Below, piece by piece: positions 8,015-16,380 of a stretch of DNA of 64,000 bases. The stretch covers positions 62,001-126,000 of the forward strand of contig JALNYK010000001.1 in the NCBI GenBank assembly GCA_023229845.1. Reading direction: 5' to 3'. Below the pieces are notes generated by a model. It was not told the origin of the DNA and made no database searches. It saw only the letters and a program-made list of their open reading frames with translations. The position numbers and the translations under genes were made by a program. The stretch comes from Gallionella sp. (GTDB taxonomy: Bacteria > Pseudomonadota > Gammaproteobacteria > Burkholderiales > Gallionellaceae). The first letter of the stretch is position 1. Each line of letters begins with the position of its first letter.

Positions 8015-9858
8015 AGCAACCCCAGCGCGGCCCAGAACGGAATCGCGGCATAGACGCCAGCCAGGCGGACGACATTCATCAGCATGTTGAATTTGAGGAA
8101 TGCGCCCTCGTCGTATATGCGCTTCTCGCGCACCAGTTCCTGGAACTGCTGGTAGTGCGGGCACTGGTAGGGGAATACCCAGATGTCGCCGAGCAGCAGC
8201 AGGATGAAGCCGATCACCCAGGGGTTCACGCCAGCCTGGCTCGCGATCGGCATGAAGATGGTCGCGCAGATGGCGATGGTCGCGGTATTCGGGAACGCCA
8301 GCCGCATCACGAAGATCACGCCGAACAGCAGCGCGACGAACAGGCCGAAGCTGGTGCGCAGCACCTCGCCCAGCACGGCGAGTTCGGCGGTCAGCAATTT
8401 GTCCAGCCCAAGATAGTTGAACGTGCCGATGACGCCGATCAGCGTACCGAGGTAGACCAGCCCCGGCCAGTCGGTCTTCTCCTTGAACTCGCTACGGCTC
8501 AGGAACCCGAACAGCAGCAAGCCGTAGAGTATCGCCATGCCCATCCACGGCGGCTGGATGTTGTGGATGGAGGTGGTGACGATGCCAATGGTGAACAGCA
8601 CGATGCCCGCGATGGCGGCCCACTCGCGCTGCTTGATGTTTCCCAGCAATTGCATCTGGACATCGACCTGCTGCTTCGACAACTGCGGCTTCTCGGCGCT
8701 GCCGAACATCAGCTTGACCGCCAGCAGGTAGAGCAGCAGCATCGCGACGGCCGCGATCGAGGTGGAAAACAGCCAGTAGATCCACGAGAAATGCTGCTGC
8801 TCCTGCGGCGACAGCATGCCGTAGATCACGAAGTTGATCGAACGGCTGGTGAGGAAGGTCGCCGAGAACAGCGTCGCCCCGGTGAATGCGGAAATCGCCA
8901 GCCTGGTCGCCGCCTTGCCGCGCAAGTGGAATTTCACCGTCTCCACCATGTCGATCAGGAACGGCGCCATCATCACGGTGCGCGCATTGATCGAGGGAAT
9001 CACCGGATTGATCAGATAGCCGGTGAACAGCAGGCCGAAGTTGTGCCCGACATTCGTGCCGGGCAGGTATCGCAGCAGCCACAGCAGGCAACGGAAGCTC
9101 AGCCCGGAATACACCACCACGGTGCCGAGCCCGAGAATGCTCATCGCCATGAAGAAACCATCGGAAGCGAAGCCGCCCAGCACCACCTTGGGCGGCGCAA
9201 GCCCCAGCGCGAGGATCATCAGCACCGCGAACAGTCCGGGAATGAACTCATCGACGAGCTCGAAAACCCACATCACGATCGCCGCGCTGAAGATCGCAAG
9301 AAAGGTGCGCACCTCGCGCCCGACGCCCCACTGTTCGGTGAGCAGCATGATGCCCAGCGGAACCAAGATGGCCAGCAGCCAACCGAACGCCTCGATGCCC
9401 TCGCGCCCCTTCGGCACCTGCCGCTCGGACTGCGCGGTCGATGCCCGGCGCACCTCCTCCCCGCCGAAATTCGCCAGCAACGAAAAATAGAACTCCGCCT
9501 TGTGCCCCGGGTTGTACTGATTGAGCCCTATCAGACTGGTGCGCGGCACCGCGAACGCGACCACGTCGGTGGCCGCGACGGCATCCGATAAATAGCAAGG
9601 CACATCCGTCGCCGCCTCCTCGCCGAAGCGCGTGCCGTCCATCGTCACGCGCTTGCCCTCCGGCGTGACCAGCTCCACCGTCCCGCTCTCGATCAGGTAG
9701 AGCATGTCGGCATCGGCATGCGCACGGTAGATCGTCTCGCCGGCTTTAAAACATTTCTCGTGAACGTTCCGCACCATCCGTGCCAGACTCTCGTTCTGGC
9801 TTTTAGAGATGATCGGATCGTTGGTCAGGTGCAGGGCTGCACGGGTGCTGGTTGGCAT
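8011..9858 (-). CDS. Cyclic-nucleotide-binding domain fused to DASS/SLC13 transporter
   Basis: 615 aa. Residues about 30-125 form a cNMP-binding-like beta-barrel (FKAGETIYRAHADADMLYLI, then GTRFGEEAA). About 160-615 is an integral membrane domain with 11 or more hydrophobic segments, including NPVIPSINARTVMMAPF and a repeat-like FPNTATIAICATIFMPIA segment typical of divalent anion:sodium symporters (DASS/SLC13, citrate/sulfate class). The fusion suggests transport gated by a nucleotide or a redox-like regulatory domain (inference). It sits in the middle of the eCIS cargo array, on the same strand, and overlaps the downstream substrate-binding-like gene by 4 nt. Substrate unknown. Confidence 0.85.
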   Translation of the reverse strand: MPTSTRAALHLTNDPIISKSQNESLARMVRNVHEKCFKAGETIYRAHADADMLYLIESGTVELVTPEGKRVTMDGTRFGEEAATDVPCYLSDAVAATDVVAFAVPRTSLIGLNQYNPGHKAEFYFSLLANFGGEEVRRASTAQSERQVPKGREGIEAFGWLLAILVPLGIMLLTEQWGVGREVRTFLAIFSAAIVMWVFELVDEFIPGLFAVLMILALGLAPPKVVLGGFASDGFFMAMSILGLGTVVVYSGLSFRCLLWLLRYLPGTNVGHNFGLLFTGYLINPVIPSINARTVMMAPFLIDMVETVKFHLRGKAATRLAISAFTGATLFSATFLTSRSINFVIYGMLSPQEQQHFSWIYWLFSTSIAAVAMLLLYLLAVKLMFGSAEKPQLSKQQVDVQMQLLGNIKQREWAAIAGIVLFTIGIVTTSIHNIQPPWMGMAILYGLLLFGFLSRSEFKEKTDWPGLVYLGTLIGVIGTFNYLGLDKLLTAELAVLGEVLRTSFGLFVALLFGVIFVMRLAFPNTATIAICATIFMPIASQAGVNPWVIGFILLLLGDIWVFPYQCPHYQQFQELVREKRIYDEGAFLKFNMLMNVVRLAGVYAAIPFWAALGLL

Positions 9859-9969
9859 TCTTGTTTTTCTCCCTGATATTGCAACTCATGATTGCGGCTA
9901 AAAAACCACAGGTTATTTTTATCCTGGAATCGGCCATGTTCGATGGAGTCTGACTTTATTGATTCCTTC

Positions 9970-9996
9970 TGCGCCGGAACGATTCCATCCGGCGCA
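9970..9996. repeat. Short hairpin in the gap after the 223-aa cargo gene
   Basis: Perfect 8-bp inverted repeat, TGCGCCGG and CCGGCGCA, with an 11-base loop. It lies in the 208-bp gap between the WHH-nuclease gene and the transporter gene. There is no T-run on either side, so it is not a convincing intrinsic terminator; it may be an mRNA stem that sets a transcript end. Confidence 0.45.
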
Positions 9997-10066
9997 ATGC
10001 GCTTCGCTTATTGACGCCCTACGTCATTGCGCCTTACGCGAGTTGCAACATTGGGGAGCGACACGG

Positions 10067-10738
10067 TTATGCGGTTGCCGCATCATCGTCATCCATATCC
10101 CACTGCGAAAAACCTCCGTAATGGTAGAAACCTCCATGCGTGTACATATCCACCAATTCCATATTGTATTTATCCAATTTGTGGTGCCAGGTCCATTTTC
10201 CGGTACGGTCGCCTGAACTAATACCTTGCAGATTGTCGCCCAGCCGGAAATGCACTGACCTCGACATATCCGGAATGGTGGCGGTGTCACTCACCTCATT
10301 GGAATCTGCCAAGTCCACAGTTGCGGCAACCGGATTTGCCCCTTTTGGAGTCTGATCTGTAATGTTATTTGCGAAGGAATTTATGACCTTGTCGTTCTTT
10401 GCAAAACGGAACCATTTGAGCCCTTGGGTAGGCGTATTGATTTTTTTATTGCTTGTTTTGTCGTCCGTTGCATCGTTCAGATTTTCCTGCACATCCGTCT
10501 TGGCTTGCAGTACGCCGCCGAACATGGCCTGGAGTACCGCACCTTGAGCGACCATGCGCGGGCTATTTTGAATTGAACCCGCCAGTTGCCGCTGAGCCGC
10601 AGCTTGCGGGCTACCGTTCGCCAACGCCTCGAACTGGGCGATTCGTTCTCCCCGCGGCGATTCGAGTGCCGCTCCCTTACCCTGCCGTACGGCAGGTTGG
10701 CTCTGCACATGGCTGTGTTGCGACTCGGTTTTTTGCAT
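10067..10738 (-). CDS. Small eCIS cargo protein ending in a WHH-type HNH nuclease
   Basis: 223 aa, ATG start preceded by AGGGAG. It begins MQKTESQHSHVQSQPAVRQG and continues ALESPRGER, SPQAAAQR and SPRMVAQG, so it carries the same tag as the 822-aa and 1288-aa proteins. The C-terminus reads GKWTWHH, then MELVDMYTH, then HYGGFSQW, matching the end of the 1288-aa protein, followed by an acidic tail (DMDDDDAATA). It therefore looks like tag plus nuclease with almost nothing between. DNase activity is inferred from the motif only. No immunity-like ORF was seen in the flanking gaps. Confidence 0.75.
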   Translation of the reverse strand: MQKTESQHSHVQSQPAVRQGKGAALESPRGERIAQFEALANGSPQAAAQRQLAGSIQNSPRMVAQGAVLQAMFGGVLQAKTDVQENLNDATDDKTSNKKINTPTQGLKWFRFAKNDKVINSFANNITDQTPKGANPVAATVDLADSNEVSDTATIPDMSRSVHFRLGDNLQGISSGDRTGKWTWHHKLDKYNMELVDMYTHGGFYHYGGFSQWDMDDDDAATA

Positions 10739-10798
10739 TGCTTCGCTCCCTTTTTGTCATTCGGCGACATTCCTGTGCACCCGGACTTCCCTGCTTTC

Positions 10799-10872
10799 CG
10801 TAGGTCGGGTTAGGCCGCAGGCTGTAACCCGACATCGCGCCGTCGGGTTACGCTGCGCTAACCCGGCCTACT
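10799..10872. repeat. Dispersed inverted repeat of the GGGTTAGCGCAGCGTAACCC type
   Basis: A long imperfect inverted repeat: TAGGTCGGGTTAGG on one side and CTAACCCGGCCTA on the other, with internal TAACCCGAC and GTCGGGTTA arms. Repeats of this general kind are common in proteobacterial intergenic DNA. Its right end supplies the TAG stop codon of the RCC1-repeat gene, so the gene's last codons may have been set by the insertion. It may also form an mRNA hairpin at the 3' end. Confidence 0.6.
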
Positions 10873-13753
10873 TCTTGGACGCTTCCATCTTCGGCAACTC
10901 CACCTTCGGCACTTCCGGTATCGGCGGCAGCGGAGGCAACGGCGGCAGTTCGGGCGCAGCCAGCATCTTCTGCAAACCCATCAGCTTATCCGGCAAAGCC
11001 TTGATCTGATCCCATAGCCACAGCCATACTTTCCATCCCAGCGGCTCCAGCACTTCCACCGGCAGCGCATGGCTCTTGATGCTGTCGTCGCTGTTGCGGC
11101 CCAATTGCCCCGCACTGTTGTTGCCCCAGGACATCTTCGTGCCGTCCGCCTTGAGCGCCACGGTGTGGCCGTCTCCCGCCGCCACGGCGATGACGTCGGC
11201 GAGCTTCGCCACGGGGACCGGCACGGTGCTCGCCTTGATAGTGCCGTCGCCGAGTTGGCCGTAGGTGTTGTCGCCCCAGGCCAGCAGCGCACCGCCCTCC
11301 AGCAGCGCCAGCGCGTGTTCGCTGCCCGCCGCAAGCAAGAGCGCCTTGGCGAGCTTGGGCACAAGCGTCGGCTTGTGGCTTTCGTCCAGAGTGCCGTTGC
11401 CCAACTGGCCGGTGTCGCTCTTTCCCCAGGACCAGACCGTGCCGTCGGACTTGGTCGCCAGCATGTAAGCCCCGCCCGCCGACACCGCGAGCACGTCTTT
11501 CAATCCCGCGACCTGCACCGGCGCATTGCGGTTCAGCGTCGTGCCGTCGCCCAGTTGCCCGTGCGCGTTGTTGCCCCAAGCCCACAGCGTGCCATCGTCT
11601 TTCAGCGCCACTGTGAAGTCGCGTCCTGCCACAATCGCCTTCACGTCGGCGAGACCCTTCACCGCAACGGGGCTGGCGCGGTCCGTCGTGCTGCCGTCGC
11701 CCAACTGACCGTTGTTGTTCATACCCCAAGTCCGCACCGTACCGTCGTTCATCAGCGCGACGCTGTGCCAGCCGCCAGCCGCGACGTCGCGCACGTCGGC
11801 CAGTCCCGGCACTGTCGCGGGCGTATCGCGCCGTTGCTTGCCGCCGTCGCCCAGTTGTCCCTTGTCGTTGTCGCCCCAGCTCTGCACCGTGCCGCCGAAC
11901 ATCAGCGCGACGGTGTGGTACATGCCCGCGGAAAGCGACAGCACGCTCTTGAGGCTGGAAATTCCGATCTGGTTGCGTTGCTGTCCAGTGCCGCCGCTGC
12001 CGAGTTGCCCTTGCGAGTTGTCGCCCCACGCGCTCACCGTGCCGTCGTACTTGAGGCACAGGCTGTGCGCTCCGCCCGCCGCCATCTCGGGCATGATGAA
12101 GATGGTCTTGTTGATGCGGCTGGACTGTTTCTCCGGCGTGGCCGGGTTGTAATCGGCATTGCCCGGCTGGTTCGCGGAGACGGTGCAGATACCCTCGTCT
12201 ATGCCGCTCACCGCGCCCTCGCTCACGCTGCACACGTCGGGCGTCAGGCTGCCAAAAATCGGTGCGAGGCCGGAGCTGGCGGCGGCGCGCAGCTTGCCGC
12301 TGCTGCCCACGATGACCAGCGGCGCAGCGCCGAAATCTATGGTCTGGCTGCCCTTGCCGACGAGGATGTGTTGCGTCGCGCGCGGCGCGGCGGCGTAATG
12401 CCCGTCGCCCGGCTGACCGGCGGCAACGATGCACTCGCCCGCCGCTGCCGCGCCGACCTCGTCGCCACTGACCGTGCAGACGTCCGGCGTCAGGCTGGAG
12501 AAATGCACGGCGAGGCCGGAACTGGCAGCCGCCTTGACCTTGGCGTGCTGTCCCGCGGCAAGCTGAGGCGCGTCGCCGAAACTCACGCTCTGCGCGGCGT
12601 CGATCTCCGTACTTCCGAGATTGAGGCCGCCCATCACCGCTGCCGGACTCGGGCGATCCATCCCCCAACTGTCGTCGCCCACTTGGCCGGAATAATTCCA
12701 GCCCCACGCGAACACCGTGCCGTCCGCTTTCAACGCAACCGCATGCCCCTCGCCCGCCGCAATCGCCACCGCGCCGGCGAGGTTAGGCACGGCTGCGAGC
12801 GCATGGCTCTCGTTCGTCGTGCCGTCGCCGAGTTGCCCATGTTCGTTGTCGCCCCACGCCCACACCGTGTGGTCCGACTTCAGCGCCAGCGTAAAGCCGC
12901 CGCCCGCCGCGATAGCCACGACGTTGGCTAGCCCCTGCGCCTGCACCGGAATCGAACTGTCCGCCGTCCCGCCATTGCCGAGCTGACCGTGCGCGTTGCC
13001 CCCCCACGCCCACACCGTGCCGTCCGCCTTCAGCGCAACCGTGTGACTGCCGCCCGCCGCAATCGCCGTCACACCATCGAGTCCCTGCACCTTCACCGGA
13101 CTCAGGCGGCCCAGCAAAGTGCCGTCGCCGAGCTGCCCATGCGCGTTGTCTCCCCACGCCCACACCGAACCGTCGGATTTCAGCGCCGCGCTGTGCGCCT
13201 CGCCCGCCGCGATGGCGCGTATGCCCGCGAGATCCGCCAGCGCCACAGGTTTGGGGCGAGCCACCTTGCTGCCGTCGCCCACCTGGCCGGAGACGTTCTT
13301 GCCCCACGCCAGCACCGAGCCGTCTTGCTTCAACGCCACCGTGTGATAACTCCCCGCCGCCACCGCCGCGATGTCGGAAACTTCCGGTACGACCACCGGA
13401 CTCGATTGATCCTCCAACGACCCGTCACCCAGTTGCCCGTTAGGGTAGTTGTTCCCCCATGCTGCCACCGTGCCATCCGACTTCAACACGACCGTATGCT
13501 CGCGCCCCGCCGCCACTGCTGCCACGCCAGTGAACTCCGGCACGGCCTGCGGGATCAGGCGATACTGCGTGCTACCGTCCCCCAGTTGCCCTTTGGAATT
13601 GTCACCCCACGTTGCCAGTGTGCCGTCAGATTTCAGCGCGACGGTGTGCCCGTAGCCTGCCGTCACTATCGGAGTGACGGCGAACGCGGGTGCGGCGCAG
13701 AGCAGCGCGAGCAAAGCTGTGAAACAAATGGGATGGGAATGCAGAATCATCAT
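10868..13753 (-). CDS. Secreted RCC1-repeat (beta-propeller) protein
   Basis: 961 aa. Residues 1-26 are a signal peptide ending AAPAFA. Two blocks of RCC1 repeats follow (pattern AAGxxHTVALKxDGTVWAWGxN, then GQLGDG): about seven at residues 27-370 and about seven at 555-890. Between them (about 375-545) are two related Ig-like segments, each with SLTPDVC and a later C, whose cysteines could pair. The C-terminal ~70 residues are Pro-rich with LPPLPPLPPIPEVPK. RCC1 repeats form beta-propellers used in binding. It lies between two eCIS cargo genes on the same strand but has a Sec signal and lacks the cargo tag, so it is probably secreted by another route (inference). Start chosen: first of two adjacent ATG codons; no strong Shine-Dalgarno. 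Confidence 0.85.
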   Translation of the reverse strand: MMILHSHPICFTALLALLCAAPAFAVTPIVTAGYGHTVALKSDGTLATWGDNSKGQLGDGSTQYRLIPQAVPEFTGVAAVAAGREHTVVLKSDGTVAAWGNNYPNGQLGDGSLEDQSSPVVVPEVSDIAAVAAGSYHTVALKQDGSVLAWGKNVSGQVGDGSKVARPKPVALADLAGIRAIAAGEAHSAALKSDGSVWAWGDNAHGQLGDGTLLGRLSPVKVQGLDGVTAIAAGGSHTVALKADGTVWAWGGNAHGQLGNGGTADSSIPVQAQGLANVVAIAAGGGFTLALKSDHTVWAWGDNEHGQLGDGTTNESHALAAVPNLAGAVAIAAGEGHAVALKADGTVFAWGWNYSGQVGDDSWGMDRPSPAAVMGGLNLGSTEIDAAQSVSFGDAPQLAAGQHAKVKAAASSGLAVHFSSLTPDVCTVSGDEVGAAAAGECIVAAGQPGDGHYAAAPRATQHILVGKGSQTIDFGAAPLVIVGSSGKLRAAASSGLAPIFGSLTPDVCSVSEGAVSGIDEGICTVSANQPGNADYNPATPEKQSSRINKTIFIMPEMAAGGAHSLCLKYDGTVSAWGDNSQGQLGSGGTGQQRNQIGISSLKSVLSLSAGMYHTVALMFGGTVQSWGDNDKGQLGDGGKQRRDTPATVPGLADVRDVAAGGWHSVALMNDGTVRTWGMNNNGQLGDGSTTDRASPVAVKGLADVKAIVAGRDFTVALKDDGTLWAWGNNAHGQLGDGTTLNRNAPVQVAGLKDVLAVSAGGAYMLATKSDGTVWSWGKSDTGQLGNGTLDESHKPTLVPKLAKALLLAAGSEHALALLEGGALLAWGDNTYGQLGDGTIKASTVPVPVAKLADVIAVAAGDGHTVALKADGTKMSWGNNSAGQLGRNSDDSIKSHALPVEVLEPLGWKVWLWLWDQIKALPDKLMGLQKMLAAPELPPLPPLPPIPEVPKVELPKMEASKK

Positions 13754-13881
13754 CGGTTAGTGGTACGTGTTGTTCACTCCGTTATTTCTTGCTTAGCAAA
13801 ATAAATTTAGCCTAGCCCCTTTAATCATTCCTTTATTCGCTTAAATCCCGCAACAAAAAAAGATGTCCGTGCAGGAATGCG

Positions 13882-15582
13882 TTAAAGTGCGTCGAATGAC
13901 TTCTTCGAGTCATCCACCTTCTTCACTTCCGCGAGTTTTACTGTCGTATAGCCAAACCCTGGAGAATATTTCTGCGCCTCGGGTTTCGTATGCGCATAAT
14001 TTGGCTCATCCGTGTCGCTCGGATAGTGAGTGTGGAGAACCGCCTTTCCGCTGTATTCCGTTTTCTTCTCGTCTGGCGCTTCCACCGTGAACTCGGCGCC
14101 GGGAACGGTGTTTTGGCCGTACTTCCGGACGAACTTGAACTCCTCGATCTCCCCATCGTCCACATCTTTGATGAGCGCCTTGAAAGGAGGAACATACGGC
14201 TGCGCGATCACCTCTTCTTGCCCGTAGAATTGTTCTTTGGTCAGATCGTAGACGATCTGCGCCATGTCCTCATGCCACTGAATAGGAATTGTCACGGCCG
14301 CGATTTCCCCCACGGTCTTAGCCGAATCGAGCGGCTCAAGCTTCTCGTCCACCCAATCCGTTACCTCTGTATACCCAGCTGTGCCGATCACCTCATCTTC
14401 GCCCCCTATATCTGTGACCGTCGAATTCATCTGCTCCGCGATGTGCTCCGCCAAGCTGGTCTTGAGCGTAGCGTTCGTAATTTCGGCGTAGGCCTTGCTC
14501 GTCATTACGGACTTTTGCAGTTCGGCATGTACAGATGCTCCATCAACCGCAGTCTCTTTCAGTACGCTGATTACGCTCGCGCGCCCTACAGTCTTTCCGT
14601 CAACCAACACGGACAAATCCTGAGACATGAAAGTTGCGTACAGATTGATAAAGCCAGCCTGCGACTCAGGTTCGATCACCTCATAGTCGCCGTTCTTCTT
14701 CTTCTCGCGCAAAATACGCTGCACAGGCGAATCGGAGTTATGTGTAGAAGATTCAAATGCACTTTTTCCTGAACGGTGCAACTGCATAGCCTTCGCCCCC
14801 ATCACATCCGCCTCATGTTCCAGCGACCTGTCGTCGTTGACCGGCACGCCCTCCTTCATCTGCATCGTCGGCTTCACCCGCCCTTGCGCTTGTTGCACCA
14901 CATGCCAAGCTTCATGCGGCAGGTGCTGTTCCTGTCCGGGCGCGACATGGATGTCCGTTCCCTGCGCGTAAGCCAGTGCGTTGAGCTGTGCGGGTTGCGA
15001 GGAGTTGTAGTGGACCTTGACGTTGTCCATCGACATGCCGGACAGCGACTCGATGCCGCTCTTGAGGTTGTCCGGCAGGCCGGTATTATTAGGCTTGGCG
15101 ACCTCCTTCAACTGAGTGGATGAGGCCGCCTCAAACTTTCCCTGAAGAAGCTCCTCTTCTTCGGCGCGCTGAACAGCTTCAAATTTTCCTTGCAGCGGTT
15201 CTTCTTCCTCCACGCGTTGAGCTGTCTCGAATTTCCCCTGGAGTAGATCTTCTTCCTCGACACGTTGAGCGGTTTCGAATTTACCTTGCAGCGGCTCTTC
15301 TTCCTCCACGCGCTGGGCAGTTTCAAACTTCCCCTGAAGAGGTTCTTCTTCCTCGACGCGTTGAGCGGTGTCAAATTTGCCTTGCAGCATCTCCTCTTCC
15401 GCGCCTTGCCGCTGTATCGCACCACCGAACAGGCTGTTTAGCTTCTTGCGCTGGGCGATCATCGCCGGGCTGCCGTCGATGACGTTCGTCTGTTCGTTCT
15501 CGCGCGACCAGGACGTAAATTTGGCTTGCGCGGTGCGTTGCGCATTTTCCGATTCGCTGCCTTGTTTCTGAACTCGTTGCAT
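13882..15582 (-). CDS. DUF4157 eCIS cargo protein with 16-residue repeats
   Basis: 566 aa from the ATG at 15582, which has a strong AAGGAGG five bases upstream; a longer reading to 15699 is not supported. An N-terminal SPAMIAQRKKLNSLFGG motif is followed at about 60-160 by six tandem 16-residue units of the form EEEEPLQGKFETAQRV. The DUF4157 domain is at about 165-255, with HEAWH, nearly identical to that of the 822-aa protein. Residues 290-566 are an unrecognised C-terminal domain containing AVLHTHYPSDTDEPNY, which weakly recalls JAB-like or DUF4329-like HTH-P motifs. It lies directly downstream of the eCIS operon with a 183-bp gap. Proposed cargo or toxin (family inference). Confidence 0.85.
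   Translation of the reverse strand: MQRVQKQGSESENAQRTAQAKFTSWSRENEQTNVIDGSPAMIAQRKKLNSLFGGAIQRQGAEEEMLQGKFDTAQRVEEEEPLQGKFETAQRVEEEEPLQGKFETAQRVEEEDLLQGKFETAQRVEEEEPLQGKFEAVQRAEEEELLQGKFEAASSTQLKEVAKPNNTGLPDNLKSGIESLSGMSMDNVKVHYNSSQPAQLNALAYAQGTDIHVAPGQEQHLPHEAWHVVQQAQGRVKPTMQMKEGVPVNDDRSLEHEADVMGAKAMQLHRSGKSAFESSTHNSDSPVQRILREKKKNGDYEVIEPESQAGFINLYATFMSQDLSVLVDGKTVGRASVISVLKETAVDGASVHAELQKSVMTSKAYAEITNATLKTSLAEHIAEQMNSTVTDIGGEDEVIGTAGYTEVTDWVDEKLEPLDSAKTVGEIAAVTIPIQWHEDMAQIVYDLTKEQFYGQEEVIAQPYVPPFKALIKDVDDGEIEEFKFVRKYGQNTVPGAEFTVEAPDEKKTEYSGKAVLHTHYPSDTDEPNYAHTKPEAQKYSPGFGYTTVKLAEVKKVDDSKKSFDAL
15110..15400 (-). repeat. Six 48-bp tandem coding repeats
   Basis: Inside the 566-aa DUF4157 gene. 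Each 48-bp unit encodes E-rich LQGKF(E/D)TAQR. Units differ mostly at silent positions and at P/M/D/L before LQGKF, so they look old enough to have drifted or to be selected at the protein level. Such LQGKF repeats commonly precede DUF4157 domains. Confidence 0.85.
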
Positions 15583-15670
15583 TTCGGCCTCCTTGTTTAA
15601 GGTTGATGCATCAAAAATAAATTTCTGCTGTGCGTAGTTTCTACCCTCTCCCTGGCCCTCTAATACAACT

Positions 15671-15721
15671 ACTAGCCATTCGACTAAGCTGCATACCAAC
15701 CGCAGCCAAGTCGCTGGTTAT
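15671..15721 (+). repeat. REP-like hairpin, copy A
   Basis: Starts ACTAGCCATTCGACTAAG and ends GCCAAGTCGCTGGTTAT; the two arms form an imperfect inverted repeat. The same ends recur at 50880-50940 (opposite strand) and 51689-51743. It lies in the 183-bp gap between the methyltransferase and the DUF4157 cargo gene. Confidence 0.7.
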
Positions 15722-15765
15722 CCCTGCATGGGAGAGGGGACAACAGCGCGCGATTTTTAATCACG

Positions 15766-16380
15766 TCACGGGCTCTTGTACAACAGCACCGTAAAGTCAT
15801 CTTCCAAATACCCGCGCAGCAGTCGCACGTTCGGCGACAGCCGCTTGCAGAACTCGACGACCTTCTCCGCGTCGTGCCCGACCAGCAGCGGATGCGGCGG
15901 GAACCTCGACGCGTCCAGCATGTTGAAGGCGAGCGCCTTGTTCGCGGCGAGGTACATTTTCACGATCATCGAAAAATAGAATCCGGGATCTTCGCAGCGG
16001 TAGCCCAGCACACCGGAGGCGAACACGTAGTCGGCCTGCGGCAGTTCCGCATCGGTGAAGTCCGCGATGCAGAAATAACAGGACGGGCGCTGGCCGTAGA
16101 GCGTGCGCGCCTGTACGACGAACTCCGCCATCTGGTCTATGCCGACATAGCTGTAGCCGTGAAAGCGCGCATCGAGGAAGCCCTTCAGGTCGCCGTGACC
16201 GCAGCCGATGTCGAGCACCGAGCAGCCGTTCAGGTCACCCACTGCAGAGAGCGCCTCGAAGCGTTTCATCTGGCTCTCTTCGCCGCGATAGCCGAGCGCG
16301 CCGACCGTGCCGCCGTCGAATTCGCCGATGCGGTGGCGGTGGTAATGGATGATGGTGGCTTTTTCCAGCAGGGTCATCAT
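15766..16380 (-). CDS. Class I SAM-dependent methyltransferase
   Basis: 204 aa. The ATG at 16380 overlaps the stop of the GH18-like gene (ATGA), which fixes the start and implies coupling. Motif I is VLDIGCGHGDLKGFLD near residue 55, followed by an acidic end of strand 2 (YVGID) and a motif II-like CIADFTDAELPQADYVF, typical of Rossmann-fold methyltransferases. The substrate is unknown. It is the last gene of the tightly overlapping eCIS structural operon, so it may modify an eCIS component, its cargo or a cell-envelope target (inference). It could also be an unrelated passenger. Confidence 0.8.
   Translation of the reverse strand: MMTLLEKATIIHYHRHRIGEFDGGTVGALGYRGEESQMKRFEALSAVGDLNGCSVLDIGCGHGDLKGFLDARFHGYSYVGIDQMAEFVVQARTLYGQRPSCYFCIADFTDAELPQADYVFASGVLGYRCEDPGFYFSMIVKMYLAANKALAFNMLDASRFPPHPLLVGHDAEKVVEFCKRLSPNVRLLRGYLEDDFTVLLYKSP

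Noticed and set aside
10868..13753. Regular DNA periodicity suggesting a CRISPR array
   Set aside because: The periodicity comes from RCC1 protein repeats; there are no identical short repeats with unique spacers. The same holds for the tape measure gene.
15583..15699. N-terminal extension of the 566-aa cargo protein
   Set aside because: The ATG at 15582 has a strong Shine-Dalgarno, and the extension runs through intergenic sequence without conserved features.
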